DNA of 6,348 bases from Clostridia bacterium. Its GTDB lineage: Bacteria > Bacillota > Clostridia > Oscillospirales > CAG-272. Under the pieces are notes generated by a model. The model ran no database searches, had not been told where the DNA came from, and worked only from the letters and a program-made list of their open reading frames with translations. Shown piece by piece: positions 1-4,572 of the stretch (positions within the stretch are counted from its first letter, which is position 1; each line of letters begins with the position of its first letter). Made by a program: the position numbers and the translations under genes. The DNA lies in NCBI GenBank assembly GCA_017382615.1, contig JAFNZX010000240.1, forward strand, positions 1 through 6,348, written 5' to 3'.

Positions 1-23
1 ATAGCCGAAGAGAGCCGAACTCA
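1..23 (+). repeat. Left terminal inverted repeat of the 1-279 element
   Basis: Begins ATAGCCGAAG and ends GAACTCA. It pairs with 257-279 with one mismatch (C at position 15, where the other arm predicts T). It starts at the first base of the window and may extend upstream. Confidence 0.7.
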
Positions 24-156
24 TACGCCCTGCGGCGAGAATTTTTCGCGTCTTTCGCCAAATCTCGCCTTGCAAGATGCGTATCTTGCTTCGACTCGCT
101 TTGACAAAATCCATCAAAAAATTCAACGCCGGAGGGTGCTGTGCAGTTTTGCGCGA

Positions 157-242
157 GCAAATATTTCGCAGATGCAAAGAGAAAATGCGAAGCAATATAA
201 GATATTGCGAGCATTTTGTCTGCCGCAGGTGCAGATATTTGC
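157..242. repeat. Long imperfect palindrome inside the 1-279 element
   Basis: Nested complementary arms: 157-164 with 235-242 (GCAAATAT/ATATTTGC), 168-172 with 219-223 (GCAGA/TCTGC), 182-188 with 211-217 (AAAATGC/GCATTTT) and 192-198 with 202-208 (GCAATAT/ATATTGC, 3-base loop). That gives 27 base pairs separated by internal loops. It could fold as a long RNA hairpin or extrude from single-stranded DNA. Function unknown. Confidence 0.6.
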
Positions 243-256
243 CGCTCAAAACCGTG

Positions 257-279
257 TGAGTTCGACTCTCTTCGGCTAT
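257..279 (-). repeat. Right terminal inverted repeat of the 1-279 element
   Basis: Begins TGAGTTCGAC and ends TTCGGCTAT, the reverse complement of positions 1-23 with one mismatch. Its outer end abuts the AAAAC arm of the terminator hairpin that starts at 280, so the element sits directly against the 3' end of the minus-strand regulator unit. Confidence 0.7.
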
Positions 280-323
280 AAAACGAAAGCAGAAGTCTGT
301 GTAAGACTTCTGCTTTCTGTTTT
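280..323. terminator. Bidirectional rho-independent terminator
   Basis: A perfect 13-bp stem, GAAAGCAGAAGTC (285-297) with GACTTCTGCTTTC (305-317), has a 7-base loop. It is flanked by AAAAC (280-284) and GTTTT (319-323), which can extend the pairing past a bulged T318. It lies 11 bases after the stop codon of the minus-strand 77-residue gene, with GTTTTATAG as the run-out on that strand. On the plus strand the run-out is TGTTTTG, so it may also stop transcription coming from the left. The T-tracts are short, so efficiency is uncertain. Confidence 0.7.
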
Positions 324-334
324 GCAGTACGTAC

Positions 335-568
335 TCAAATCTTTATGCCGAACGTATCTCCGTTTTCTCGGATCACCTCAACTAAGCACCATTCCTTGTG
401 GTGCCGTCTGTATTTTCGGATACCTCTTATCAAGCGCCTTGCTTGCTTTTTCGTCATCCGCACGCCTTGTTTTTTGAGCTTTCTGCGGAAAATGCCTGCC
501 GTGACGCAATTGAGCATCAATCCCGTGGGAAAGGCAAAGATAGAGCGGTTGTTTCTCTTGATCCTCAT
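335..568 (-). CDS. Small basic protein paired with the XRE regulator
   Basis: This gene encodes 77 residues with no signal peptide and no clear membrane segment. The N-terminus is basic (MRIKRNNR), followed by a hydrophobic stretch around residues 8-26, a strongly basic helix-like segment around 32-57 (KKQARRLIRGIRKYRRHH), and a tail W-C-L-V-E-V...NG...F-G-I-K-I. The tail resembles the C-terminus of the upstream regulator (N-L-V-E-V...DG...V-R-V-F-V). The start lies 3 bases after the regulator's stop codon and has only a weak RBS, so translational coupling is likely. It is the last gene before the terminator at 280-323. From memory, similar short proteins follow SHOCT-like-domain regulators in other Clostridia. 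I infer a partner or modulator of the regulator, perhaps through the shared tail. The biochemical function is unknown. Confidence 0.75.
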   Translation of the reverse strand: MRIKRNNRSIFAFPTGLMLNCVTAGIFRRKLKKQGVRMTKKQARRLIRGIRKYRRHHKEWCLVEVIRENGDTFGIKI

Positions 569-571
569 GTC

Positions 572-1072
572 TTATTCGACAAACACGCGTACCGTAGCTC
601 CGTCGGCAGATTCAACCTCCACCAGATTTCCGATCGCGCCCTGCTTGACCATGTTCAGAATTTTGCCGAGATCAATATTTTTGAGCGCGTCGCTATCCGA
701 AACCTGCAACGGGTTCAGCCCGTTCTCCAGCGCGACCTCCACAATGGCAAGAGGAATATTGACGCGTACCGAGTCACCGTCCGTGGAGGTGATCACGATG
801 CGCAAAAACATATCCTTGATATCCTTTCTCTGCTCCTCGGGCAGCATTCTGACCGCGGGCTCTTGCTGCTCGTCACCCGTCAGCAGTGTATCCACGCTGA
901 TACCGAGAAGCTTTGCAAGCTGCGGAAGTATTGAAATATCGGGGCAGGTCTGGTCGTTTTCCCATTTGCTGACCGCTTGAGGGCTGACGCCCAGCTTTTC
1001 TGCAAGCTCGTCCTGTTTGAGTCCTTTTTCGCGGCGCAGTTCTGCAATTCTTTTTCCCAAAGTCGTATTCAT
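572..1072 (-). CDS. XRE-family transcriptional regulator with C-terminal SHOCT-like domain
   Basis: This is a 166-residue DNA-binding regulator. Residues about 7-61 form a canonical Cro/C1-type helix-turn-helix (IAELRREKGLKQ, then LAEKLGVSPQAVSKWEND, then the LAKLLGISVDTLL helix). A linker at 65-85 leads to a C-terminal region at about 87-166 that alternates strands and helices: V-R-V-N-I-P-L, then D-L-G-K-I-L-N-M-V-K, then L-V-E-V-E-S-A-D-G. I recognise this arrangement as SHOCT-like and found in many Clostridia regulators; its ligand or partner is not known. An in-frame ATG at 1126 is further upstream, but the ATG at 1072 has AAAGGAG nine bases before it and a promoter whose -10 lies between the two candidates, so 1072 is the start. 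The gene is probably autoregulated, as is common for this family. It is followed after 3 bases by the 77-residue gene. Confidence 0.9.
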   Translation of the reverse strand: MNTTLGKRIAELRREKGLKQDELAEKLGVSPQAVSKWENDQTCPDISILPQLAKLLGISVDTLLTGDEQQEPAVRMLPEEQRKDIKDMFLRIVITSTDGDSVRVNIPLAIVEVALENGLNPLQVSDSDALKNIDLGKILNMVKQGAIGNLVEVESADGATVRVFVE

Positions 1073-1081
1073 ATTGGTGAA

Positions 1082-1088
1082 CTCCTTT
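1082..1088 (-). promoter_or_regulatory. Ribosome binding site deciding the XRE regulator start
   Basis: AAAGGAG on the minus strand, nine bases before the ATG at 1072. It rules out the longer in-frame start at 1126, which has no comparable site. Confidence 0.85.
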
Positions 1089-1102
1089 CCTTTGATGCCC
1101 CC

Positions 1103-1131
1103 ATTATAGCACACCGCAGCTGCCAAGTGAA
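1103..1131 (-). promoter_or_regulatory. Sigma-A-type promoter of the XRE regulator unit
   Basis: Minus strand: -35 TTCACT (1131-1126, 4 of 6 to consensus), 17-base spacer, -10 TATAAT (1108-1103), preceded by TGC and so an extended -10. The predicted transcript start is near 1096, giving a leader of about 24 bases that contains the RBS. Confidence 0.75.
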
Positions 1132-1186
1132 TATAACAAACGTTGAATAGGAGGCATTTTCACACAACCAAACGGAGAATATTCGC

Positions 1187-1201
1187 TCAACCGACGGTTG
1201 A
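1187..1201. promoter_or_regulatory. Perfect dyad, possible operator
   Basis: TCAACCGACGGTTGA: two 7-base arms around one central A. It lies between the end of the EamA gene and the promoter of the XRE regulator, 55 bases upstream of the -35. As RNA it would be a 6-bp hairpin with a 3-base loop, but no T-tract follows on either strand, so it is not a standard terminator. It could be a protein binding site, and the neighbouring XRE protein is the obvious candidate binder. This is inference only. Confidence 0.35.
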
Positions 1202-1235
1202 TTGGTGCACGAGTGGTCAAAACGCGCATCGCAAC

Positions 1236-1250
1236 TTGCATTACGTGCAA
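1236..1250 (-). other. Short hairpin just after the EamA stop codon
   Basis: TTGCA (1236-1240) pairs with TGCAA (1246-1250) around a 5-base loop, immediately downstream of the TAA at 1254-1252. The stem is weak and no U-tract follows, so it may only protect the 3' end. I see no convincing terminator between the EamA gene and the XRE promoter, and read-through into the regulator is possible. Confidence 0.25.
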
Positions 1251-1251
1251 A

Positions 1252-2139
1252 TTATTCGGCTCGTTTGAGATCCCCCACCGCGATCAGCACGGCAGACGCA
1301 ACGACCAGCGCAGAGCCGATCAGCACGGCAGGCTTGGCACTTTCTTTCATAAAGACAATGCCGATGACGATGCCCGTAATGGGCTCAAGCGCGCTGAGAA
1401 TGGATGCTTTTTCCCCTCCGATCAAGAGCGACCCTTGCTGGAACAGAAACACTGCGCCCGTGGTGACCGACGTGCCGAACAGCAGCGCAAGCCCCCAGCC
1501 CAAAAGAGTTGTAGGCAGGGAAAGCTGTCCTGAGAGCAAGCAGACGGGGAGCATGATCACGCTGCTCCAAAGGGCTACGTAGAAGCAAAAGGGAAAGCCC
1601 GAAAAGTCCTCGGTCTGAAAGCGCGGCAGCAGCACCACGTAGATTGCAAACGCAACGGCTGAGCCAAGCGCGAGCGAAGCACCTCCGAGCGAGAGCGTGG
1701 TACCGGGATCGTAAAACAGCATTACGCCCAAAAGGCAGAGCAGCACGCTGATGATGACTGCGGGGGAAGCTTTTTTGCGCAAAACGATCAATCCGATCAA
1801 AAGCACCAGGCAGGGGTAAACGAAATGGAATACCGTTGCAATGCCTGAGGCAATATATACGTAAGAGGAGAACAGTAAGACGGGGGTCAGCACGCAGCCA
1901 AACAATGCGGGAATGCCAAGCGGCAAGACTTGACGCAAGGGACGCTTCAGCGTCTTTTTTTGCATGGCGGAAAGCAGGGCAAGGCTGGGCAGTGCCATAA
2001 AGTTGCGCAGAAAGACCAACGTCATGGGAGTGACGCCCTCTGCATAAATATATTTTGCCATCAGCGGCATACAGCCGTATATCACGGCGCTGAGAATTGC
2101 ACAGACGTATCCCGTCAGTTGTTTTGCGTTATTTGTCAT
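1252..2139 (-). CDS. EamA-family (DMT superfamily) membrane transporter
   Basis: This 295-residue protein is the usual size for a ten-helix drug/metabolite transporter. The two halves are homologous EamA domains, about 9-143 and 152-290. Hydrophobic segments lie near 9-30, 38-57, 71-90, 94-117, 125-143, 152-171, 182-202, 212-234, 244-263 and 270-289. The fourth segment carries the V-Y-P motif before L-V-L-L-I-G (about 107-116), and the equivalent position in the second half has L-E-P-I-T-G-I-V-I-G (251-260). Both are characteristic of the family. It probably exports or exchanges a small metabolite across the inner membrane; the substrate cannot be predicted from sequence. The RBS is weak (TAGAG before the ATG). 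The gene lies 69 bases downstream of the protease gene with no strong promoter between, so it is probably co-transcribed with it. Confidence 0.92.
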   Translation of the reverse strand: MTNNAKQLTGYVCAILSAVIYGCMPLMAKYIYAEGVTPMTLVFLRNFMALPSLALLSAMQKKTLKRPLRQVLPLGIPALFGCVLTPVLLFSSYVYIASGIATVFHFVYPCLVLLIGLIVLRKKASPAVIISVLLCLLGVMLFYDPGTTLSLGGASLALGSAVAFAIYVVLLPRFQTEDFSGFPFCFYVALWSSVIMLPVCLLSGQLSLPTTLLGWGLALLFGTSVTTGAVFLFQQGSLLIGGEKASILSALEPITGIVIGIVFMKESAKPAVLIGSALVVASAVLIAVGDLKRAE

Positions 2140-2191
2140 ATACTCTATGTCACGCGCGTTGTGTGCTTACAATTTGATGATTTATCGAATA

Positions 2192-2209
2192 ATCAGCAAT
2201 TGTGCTGAT
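2192..2209 (-). other. Hairpin at the end of the protease gene
   Basis: A perfect 7-bp stem, ATCAGCA (2192-2198) with TGCTGAT (2203-2209), has a 4-base loop and overlaps the TGA stop at 2211-2209 by one base. On the minus strand it is followed by TATTCG rather than a U-run. It may be a weak terminator or processing site that lowers expression of the EamA gene relative to the protease gene. Confidence 0.4.
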
Positions 2210-3090
2210 CAGTTGGCTATGGCAGCAGCCTTTTTGCGCTTGATCATATCTATGATGATGTATATCATGACGGGCACGTGGGCTATCAACGTGGAGATAA
2301 ACATCCACGGTGCGTTTTGCGGTGTGCTGTCCATGAGCAGCGAAGGCACGGAAACTGCTCCTGTGTTTGTGGAGATCAGTGTGAACAGTGCAAAATTGTT
2401 GACCCAGTGGATTATGATGCCGGGCATCAGATTGCCAAAGTGGATATTTGCCCAAAAGTATACAAGAGAGGGAATTGCATAGGTGAGAACTCCAAGCAGG
2501 ATAAAAATACCCTTTTGCGAGGTAACCTCGGGATTGACTGCGTGGGCGATTGCAAATGCAAGGGAGCCGATCGCGGTGGAGATCAGTGCTTTTTTGGTAT
2601 AGCCGAGGGTGTTTTTGCACGCCCAGCGGAGGATGATTCCGCGGAAGACCAGTTCCTCAAACGTGGTCTGCATCCAGGCAACCAGCAGCATAAACAGAAC
2701 CAAAAAAGCAAACTGCCCGATCTTCACACCGCGCAGACTGATATTTCGAATAACGAACAGGTGTGCGGTAGCGAAGCCTGCGGCATACAGTCCTGCGATG
2801 ATCAGACACTGTTTGAAGTTGATCTTTCCGTTTACTCCAAGAACGAAATCCTTCAAGGAGGTCTTACCGATCAGCCTGATAGATAGCACGATGCCAAAAA
2901 ACAGAGGGACAAAGAGCAAAGTGCCAAAAAAGGTGGCATACGGGATGCCCATGATGGTATCGGTGTTGTTGGTTAAAAAGGCGTTTAAGGGTATGGAAGG
3001 CAAAATGCCAACCACCAAGCCGACCAGCAGTACGACGATCCATCTGCCTAAAGAGCATTCATTGGGGGAAATGTGTTTTTTTTCTTTCAT
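2209..3090 (-). CDS. CPBP (CAAX/Abi) family intramembrane glutamic endopeptidase
   Basis: This 293-residue polytopic membrane protein has hydrophobic segments near 17-38, 51-72, 93-113, 124-140, 168-186, 194-214, 222-242 and 262-282. All three family motifs are present: E145-E146-x-x-x-R150 (FEELVFRG), F179-x-x-x-H183 (FAIAH), and H228-x-x-x-N232 (IIIHWVNN) preceded by F-G-N-L. The glutamates and histidines form the active site in this family. Bacterial members serve in protein processing, bacteriocin maturation or self-immunity, and anti-sigma cleavage. The substrate here is unknown, and I see no bacteriocin precursor nearby. The start at 3090 has AAAGGA 11 bases upstream. The gene is first in the minus-strand unit, from the promoter at 3194-3222, and is followed by the EamA exporter. 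Confidence 0.93.
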   Translation of the reverse strand: MKEKKHISPNECSLGRWIVVLLVGLVVGILPSIPLNAFLTNNTDTIMGIPYATFFGTLLFVPLFFGIVLSIRLIGKTSLKDFVLGVNGKINFKQCLIIAGLYAAGFATAHLFVIRNISLRGVKIGQFAFLVLFMLLVAWMQTTFEELVFRGIILRWACKNTLGYTKKALISTAIGSLAFAIAHAVNPEVTSQKGIFILLGVLTYAIPSLVYFWANIHFGNLMPGIIIHWVNNFALFTLISTNTGAVSVPSLLMDSTPQNAPWMFISTLIAHVPVMIYIIIDMIKRKKAAAIAN

Positions 3091-3177
3091 GTTTGTTAAT
3101 TTCCTTTATTTAGTGTGCTTATTTGTGGAACGTATGAAAAATCCGATATTTTGCCAATGACAAAACGAGGTGGCTTT

Positions 3178-3190
3178 ACAAAACGTTTGT
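3178..3190. promoter_or_regulatory. Dyad at the protease transcript start, possible operator
   Basis: ACAAA-ACG-TTTGT, 5-base arms, sits over the predicted transcript start (near 3187) of the promoter at 3194-3222. That is a plausible place for a repressor to act. The minus-strand version contains AACAAACGTT, which also occurs at 1135-1144 just upstream of the XRE promoter. Function is inferred only. Confidence 0.3.
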
Positions 3191-3193
3191 TTC

Positions 3194-3222
3194 ATTATAC
3201 TACATATATATTCCAAAGTCAA
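3194..3222 (-). promoter_or_regulatory. Sigma-A-type promoter of the CPBP protease unit
   Basis: Minus strand: -35 TTGACT (3222-3217, 5 of 6), 17-base spacer, -10 TATAAT (3199-3194, 6 of 6). The predicted start near 3187 gives a leader of about 97 bases before the ATG at 3090. I saw no riboswitch-like fold in that leader. Confidence 0.8.
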
Positions 3223-3291
3223 TCCCGATTGGAAAAACCGCAGCAAATGCTTTTTCAAAGCGATTTTTGTCAAAAAAAAACAGGCACAGAT

Positions 3292-3323
3292 TTGGATAAA
3301 ATTCGTGAATTCTTCTAATAATA
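3292..3323 (+). promoter_or_regulatory. Candidate spoVT promoter (sigma-G-like or weak sigma-A)
   Basis: GGATA (3294-3298), 18 bases, AATAATA (3317-3323) fits the sigma-G pattern GHATR-N18-CATNHTA at 4 of 5 and 6 of 7 positions. The same bases also read as a weak sigma-A site, TTGGAT (3292-3297), 18 bases, TAATAA (3316-3321). In Bacillus subtilis spoVT is transcribed by sigma-G, which favours the first reading. The predicted leader is about 48 bases. Confidence 0.35.
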
Positions 3324-3361
3324 TCTTTGGAAATCACCAAATCAGTGAAATTTTGATGTAT

Positions 3362-3368
3362 GGAAAGG
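3362..3368 (+). promoter_or_regulatory. Ribosome binding site deciding the spoVT start
   Basis: GGAAAGG, nine bases before the ATG at 3378. The in-frame ATG at 3360 overlaps this site and would add six residues absent from SpoVT homologues. Confidence 0.8.
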
Positions 3369-3377
3369 TTTATATAT

Positions 3378-3932
3378 ATGAAAGCAACCGGTATTGTGAG
3401 AAGAATTGACGACCTTGGCAGGGTCGTCATTCCCAAGGAGATCCGCCGCACCATGCGCATCCGCGAGGGCGATCCGTTGGAAATTTTTACCGACCGCGAG
3501 GGGGAGGTTATCTTTAAGAAGTATTCGCCCATTGGAGAGCTTGCTTCGTTTGCAGGGCAGTACGCAGAGACCTTGCACAAGATCTGCGGGCTGGGGGTGG
3601 TGATCTGCGACCGTGACGCCGTGATCGCAACCGCGGGCGTGTCGCGCAAGGAGTATGCGGACAAGTCGCTTTCCGAGGAATTGGAGAGTGTGATTGAGGG
3701 CAGAAGCTTGTATTTGTGGCGCCAGGGCGAGGAAAAGTACCCCGTGATCTCGCATGACACCGCGCATTACGTCAGCTGTGCAATGCCTATTATCAGTGAG
3801 GGCGACATTGTGGGCTGCGTAGTATCCGTTGCGGACAAGGCGCAGGAGAGAGTTGGCGAGGTGCACAGCGACGTGGAATGCAAGCTGGTGCAGACTGCGG
3901 CAAGCTTCCTTGGCAGACAATTGGAGGGGTAA
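3378..3932 (+). CDS. spoVT: Stage V sporulation protein T, AbrB-type regulator
   Basis: This 184-residue transcription factor acts in the forespore. In B. subtilis SpoVT (178 residues) tunes sigma-G-dependent genes and spore coat and germination properties. Residues 1-50 are an almost canonical SpoVT/AbrB swapped-hairpin DNA-binding domain: M-K-A-T-G-I-V-R-R-I-D-D-L-G-R-V-V-I-P-K, then E-I-R-R-T-M-R-I-R-E-G-D-P-L-E-I-F. Residues about 53-184 form the GAF-like C-terminal domain: the S-P-I-G-E-L-A-S-F-A linker, then V-V-I-C-D-R-D, then the S-E-G-D-I-V-G-C-V-V-S core, ending A-A-S-F-L-G-R-Q-L-E. The start at 3378 gives the classic MKATGIVRR N-terminus and has a good RBS. The gene appears monocistronic, with a strong terminator three bases after its stop. 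It implies an endospore-forming host or a recent descendant of one. Confidence 0.96.
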   Translation: MKATGIVRRIDDLGRVVIPKEIRRTMRIREGDPLEIFTDREGEVIFKKYSPIGELASFAGQYAETLHKICGLGVVICDRDAVIATAGVSRKEYADKSLSEELESVIEGRSLYLWRQGEEKYPVISHDTAHYVSCAMPIISEGDIVGCVVSVADKAQERVGEVHSDVECKLVQTAASFLGRQLEG

Positions 3933-3934
3933 TG

Positions 3935-3972
3935 AAAACGTGGGCGGATCGAATGATCCTCCCACGTTTTTT
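3935..3972 (+). terminator. Strong rho-independent terminator after spoVT
   Basis: AAAACGTGGG (3935-3944) pairs with CCCACGTTTT (3961-3970), and GGATC (3946-3950) pairs with GATCC (3955-3959). There is one C/T mismatch and a GAAT loop. A six-T run (3967-3972) follows. The complementary A-run before the stem could let it work on the minus strand too. Confidence 0.93.
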
Positions 3973-4005
3973 CTATGGATAATGTATGAATTTGTCACCA
4001 AAGCC

Positions 4006-4034
4006 TTGATTTTTGACATGATATTTGATATAAT
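4006..4034 (+). promoter_or_regulatory. Sigma-A-type extended -10 promoter of the deaminase-tsaD unit
   Basis: -35 TTGATT (4006-4011), 17-base spacer, -10 TATAAT (4029-4034), preceded by TGA and so an extended -10. The predicted transcript start is near 4041, downstream of the ATG at 4038, which therefore cannot be the translation start. A perfect TTGACA at 4013-4018 is only 10 bases from the -10 and is unlikely to be used with it. Confidence 0.8.
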
Positions 4035-4054
4035 AAGATGAATGATTATATCTT

Positions 4055-4062
4055 GGGGGAGG
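4055..4062 (+). promoter_or_regulatory. Ribosome binding site deciding the deaminase start
   Basis: GGGGGAGG, eight bases before the ATG at 4071. It supports 4071 rather than the in-frame ATG at 4038. Confidence 0.88.
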
Positions 4063-4070
4063 ATGTACAT

Positions 4071-4559
4071 ATGGAAAGAGTATCCAAGCACAATTATTAT
4101 TTGGACATTGCGCAAACGGTTGCCGAGCGTAGCACCTGCCTGCGTAAAAAGTACGGCTCGATTATTGTGAAAAACGACGTGATCGTATCCACGGGCTATA
4201 ACGGCTCACCCAGAGGCAGAAAGAACTGCTCGGATATTTCCTACTGCATGAGAGAGCATTTGCAGATTCCGCGCGGCGAGAGATACGAGCTTTGCCGTTC
4301 GGTGCACGGTGAAGCAAACGCCATTATTGCGGCTTCACGCGAGCAGATGTTGGGGGCAGATTTGTACATGGCGTGCGTTGATCCCAAGGACGGCTCGATC
4401 GTGGGCGGTACGTGCTCCTGCATGATGTGTAAGCGCATGGTCATCAACGCGGGCATTGCGCGCGTGATTATCCGCGATACAAAGGATGAGTTCCGCATCA
4501 TTGAGGTGGGCGAGTGGATCGACAACGACGATTCTTTGAGCGGTCAGTTTGGATATTGA
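4071..4559 (+). CDS. dCMP deaminase family protein (ComEB-like)
   Basis: This 162-residue cytoplasmic zinc-dependent deaminase probably converts dCMP to dUMP, a source of dUMP for thymidylate synthase. The zinc site is visible: H79-G80-E81 in S-V-H-G-E-A-N-A-I, with E81 the catalytic proton shuttle, and C117 with C120 in T-C-S-C-M-M-C-K-R-M-V-I-N-A-G-I. Upstream are the substrate-side motifs T-G-Y-N-G-S-P-R-G (41-49) and K-N-C-S-D (51-55). The usual PCxxC is SCxxC here, and HAE is HGE. From memory S-C-x-x-C is normal in this Clostridia subfamily, so I do not read it as loss of function. Related enzymes act on other cytosine nucleotides, so the substrate is inferred. It is first in a unit with the lipoprotein gene, rimI and tsaD, 13 bases before the next start. 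Confidence 0.9.
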   Translation: MERVSKHNYYLDIAQTVAERSTCLRKKYGSIIVKNDVIVSTGYNGSPRGRKNCSDISYCMREHLQIPRGERYELCRSVHGEANAIIAASREQMLGADLYMACVDPKDGSIVGGTCSCMMCKRMVINAGIARVIIRDTKDEFRIIEVGEWIDNDDSLSGQFGY

Positions 4560-4572
4560 TAAGAGGTTAGGT

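Larger units (their letters stand above)
1..279. mobile_element. Candidate MITE-like element with terminal inverted repeats, no protein gene
   Basis: The first 23 bases and positions 257-279 are inverted copies of each other, 22 of 23 matching (the exception is position 15). Between them lie further stems: 34-44 with 60-69 (7 perfect pairs, then a one-base bulge and 3 more), 72-78 with 83-89 (7 pairs, 4-base loop), and a long imperfect palindrome at 157-242. The right repeat contains TTCGACTCTCTTCGGCTA, which resembles the T-loop and acceptor end of a tRNA, but no full cloverleaf can be drawn. The short ORFs across it (for example one starting at 70) run through the terminator and into the antisense of the next gene, and lack a good RBS. 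Inference: a non-autonomous repeat or mobile element, or a large structured RNA. The left end coincides with the window edge, so the true left boundary and any target duplication cannot be seen. Confidence 0.55.

Noticed and set aside
257..279. tRNA gene or tRNA fragment
   Set aside because: The TTCGA loop and acceptor-like end are suggestive, but the T-stem has only three good pairs, no anticodon or D arm can be placed upstream, and the same bases recur inverted at 1-23.
70..477. Plus-strand 135-codon frame and an overlapping 60-codon frame from 77
   Set aside because: They start inside the inverted-repeat element, the longer one runs through the terminator and antisense to the 77-residue gene, and neither has a good RBS. 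They are best explained as frames open by chance in the repeat.
345..980. Plus-strand 211- and 178-codon frames opposite the XRE regulator
   Set aside because: Antisense shadows of a gene with a clear domain, promoter and RBS; no family resemblance.
1073..1126. Longer N-terminus for the XRE regulator
   Set aside because: The added codons overlap the predicted -10 region, and the RBS serves the ATG at 1072.
1202..1582. Plus-strand frames opposite the EamA gene, preceded by an AGGAGG at 1149-1154
   Set aside because: The AGGAGG is about 45 bases from the nearest start and the frames are antisense to a well-supported transporter.
2278..3160. Plus-strand frames of 202 and 183 codons opposite the protease gene
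   Set aside because: Antisense shadows; the minus-strand frame carries all three catalytic motifs.
3115..3318. Small plus-strand protein in the divergent promoter region
   Set aside because: Low-complexity, AT-rich frame overlapping the protease promoter, no RBS.
4013..4018. Perfect TTGACA as the -35 of the deaminase promoter
   Set aside because: It is only 10 bases from the TATAAT; the TTGATT at 4006-4011 has the correct 17-base spacing.
3342..4115. Minus-strand 257-codon frame across spoVT and its terminator
   Set aside because: It is antisense to SpoVT and reads through the terminator hairpin; no RBS or family signal.
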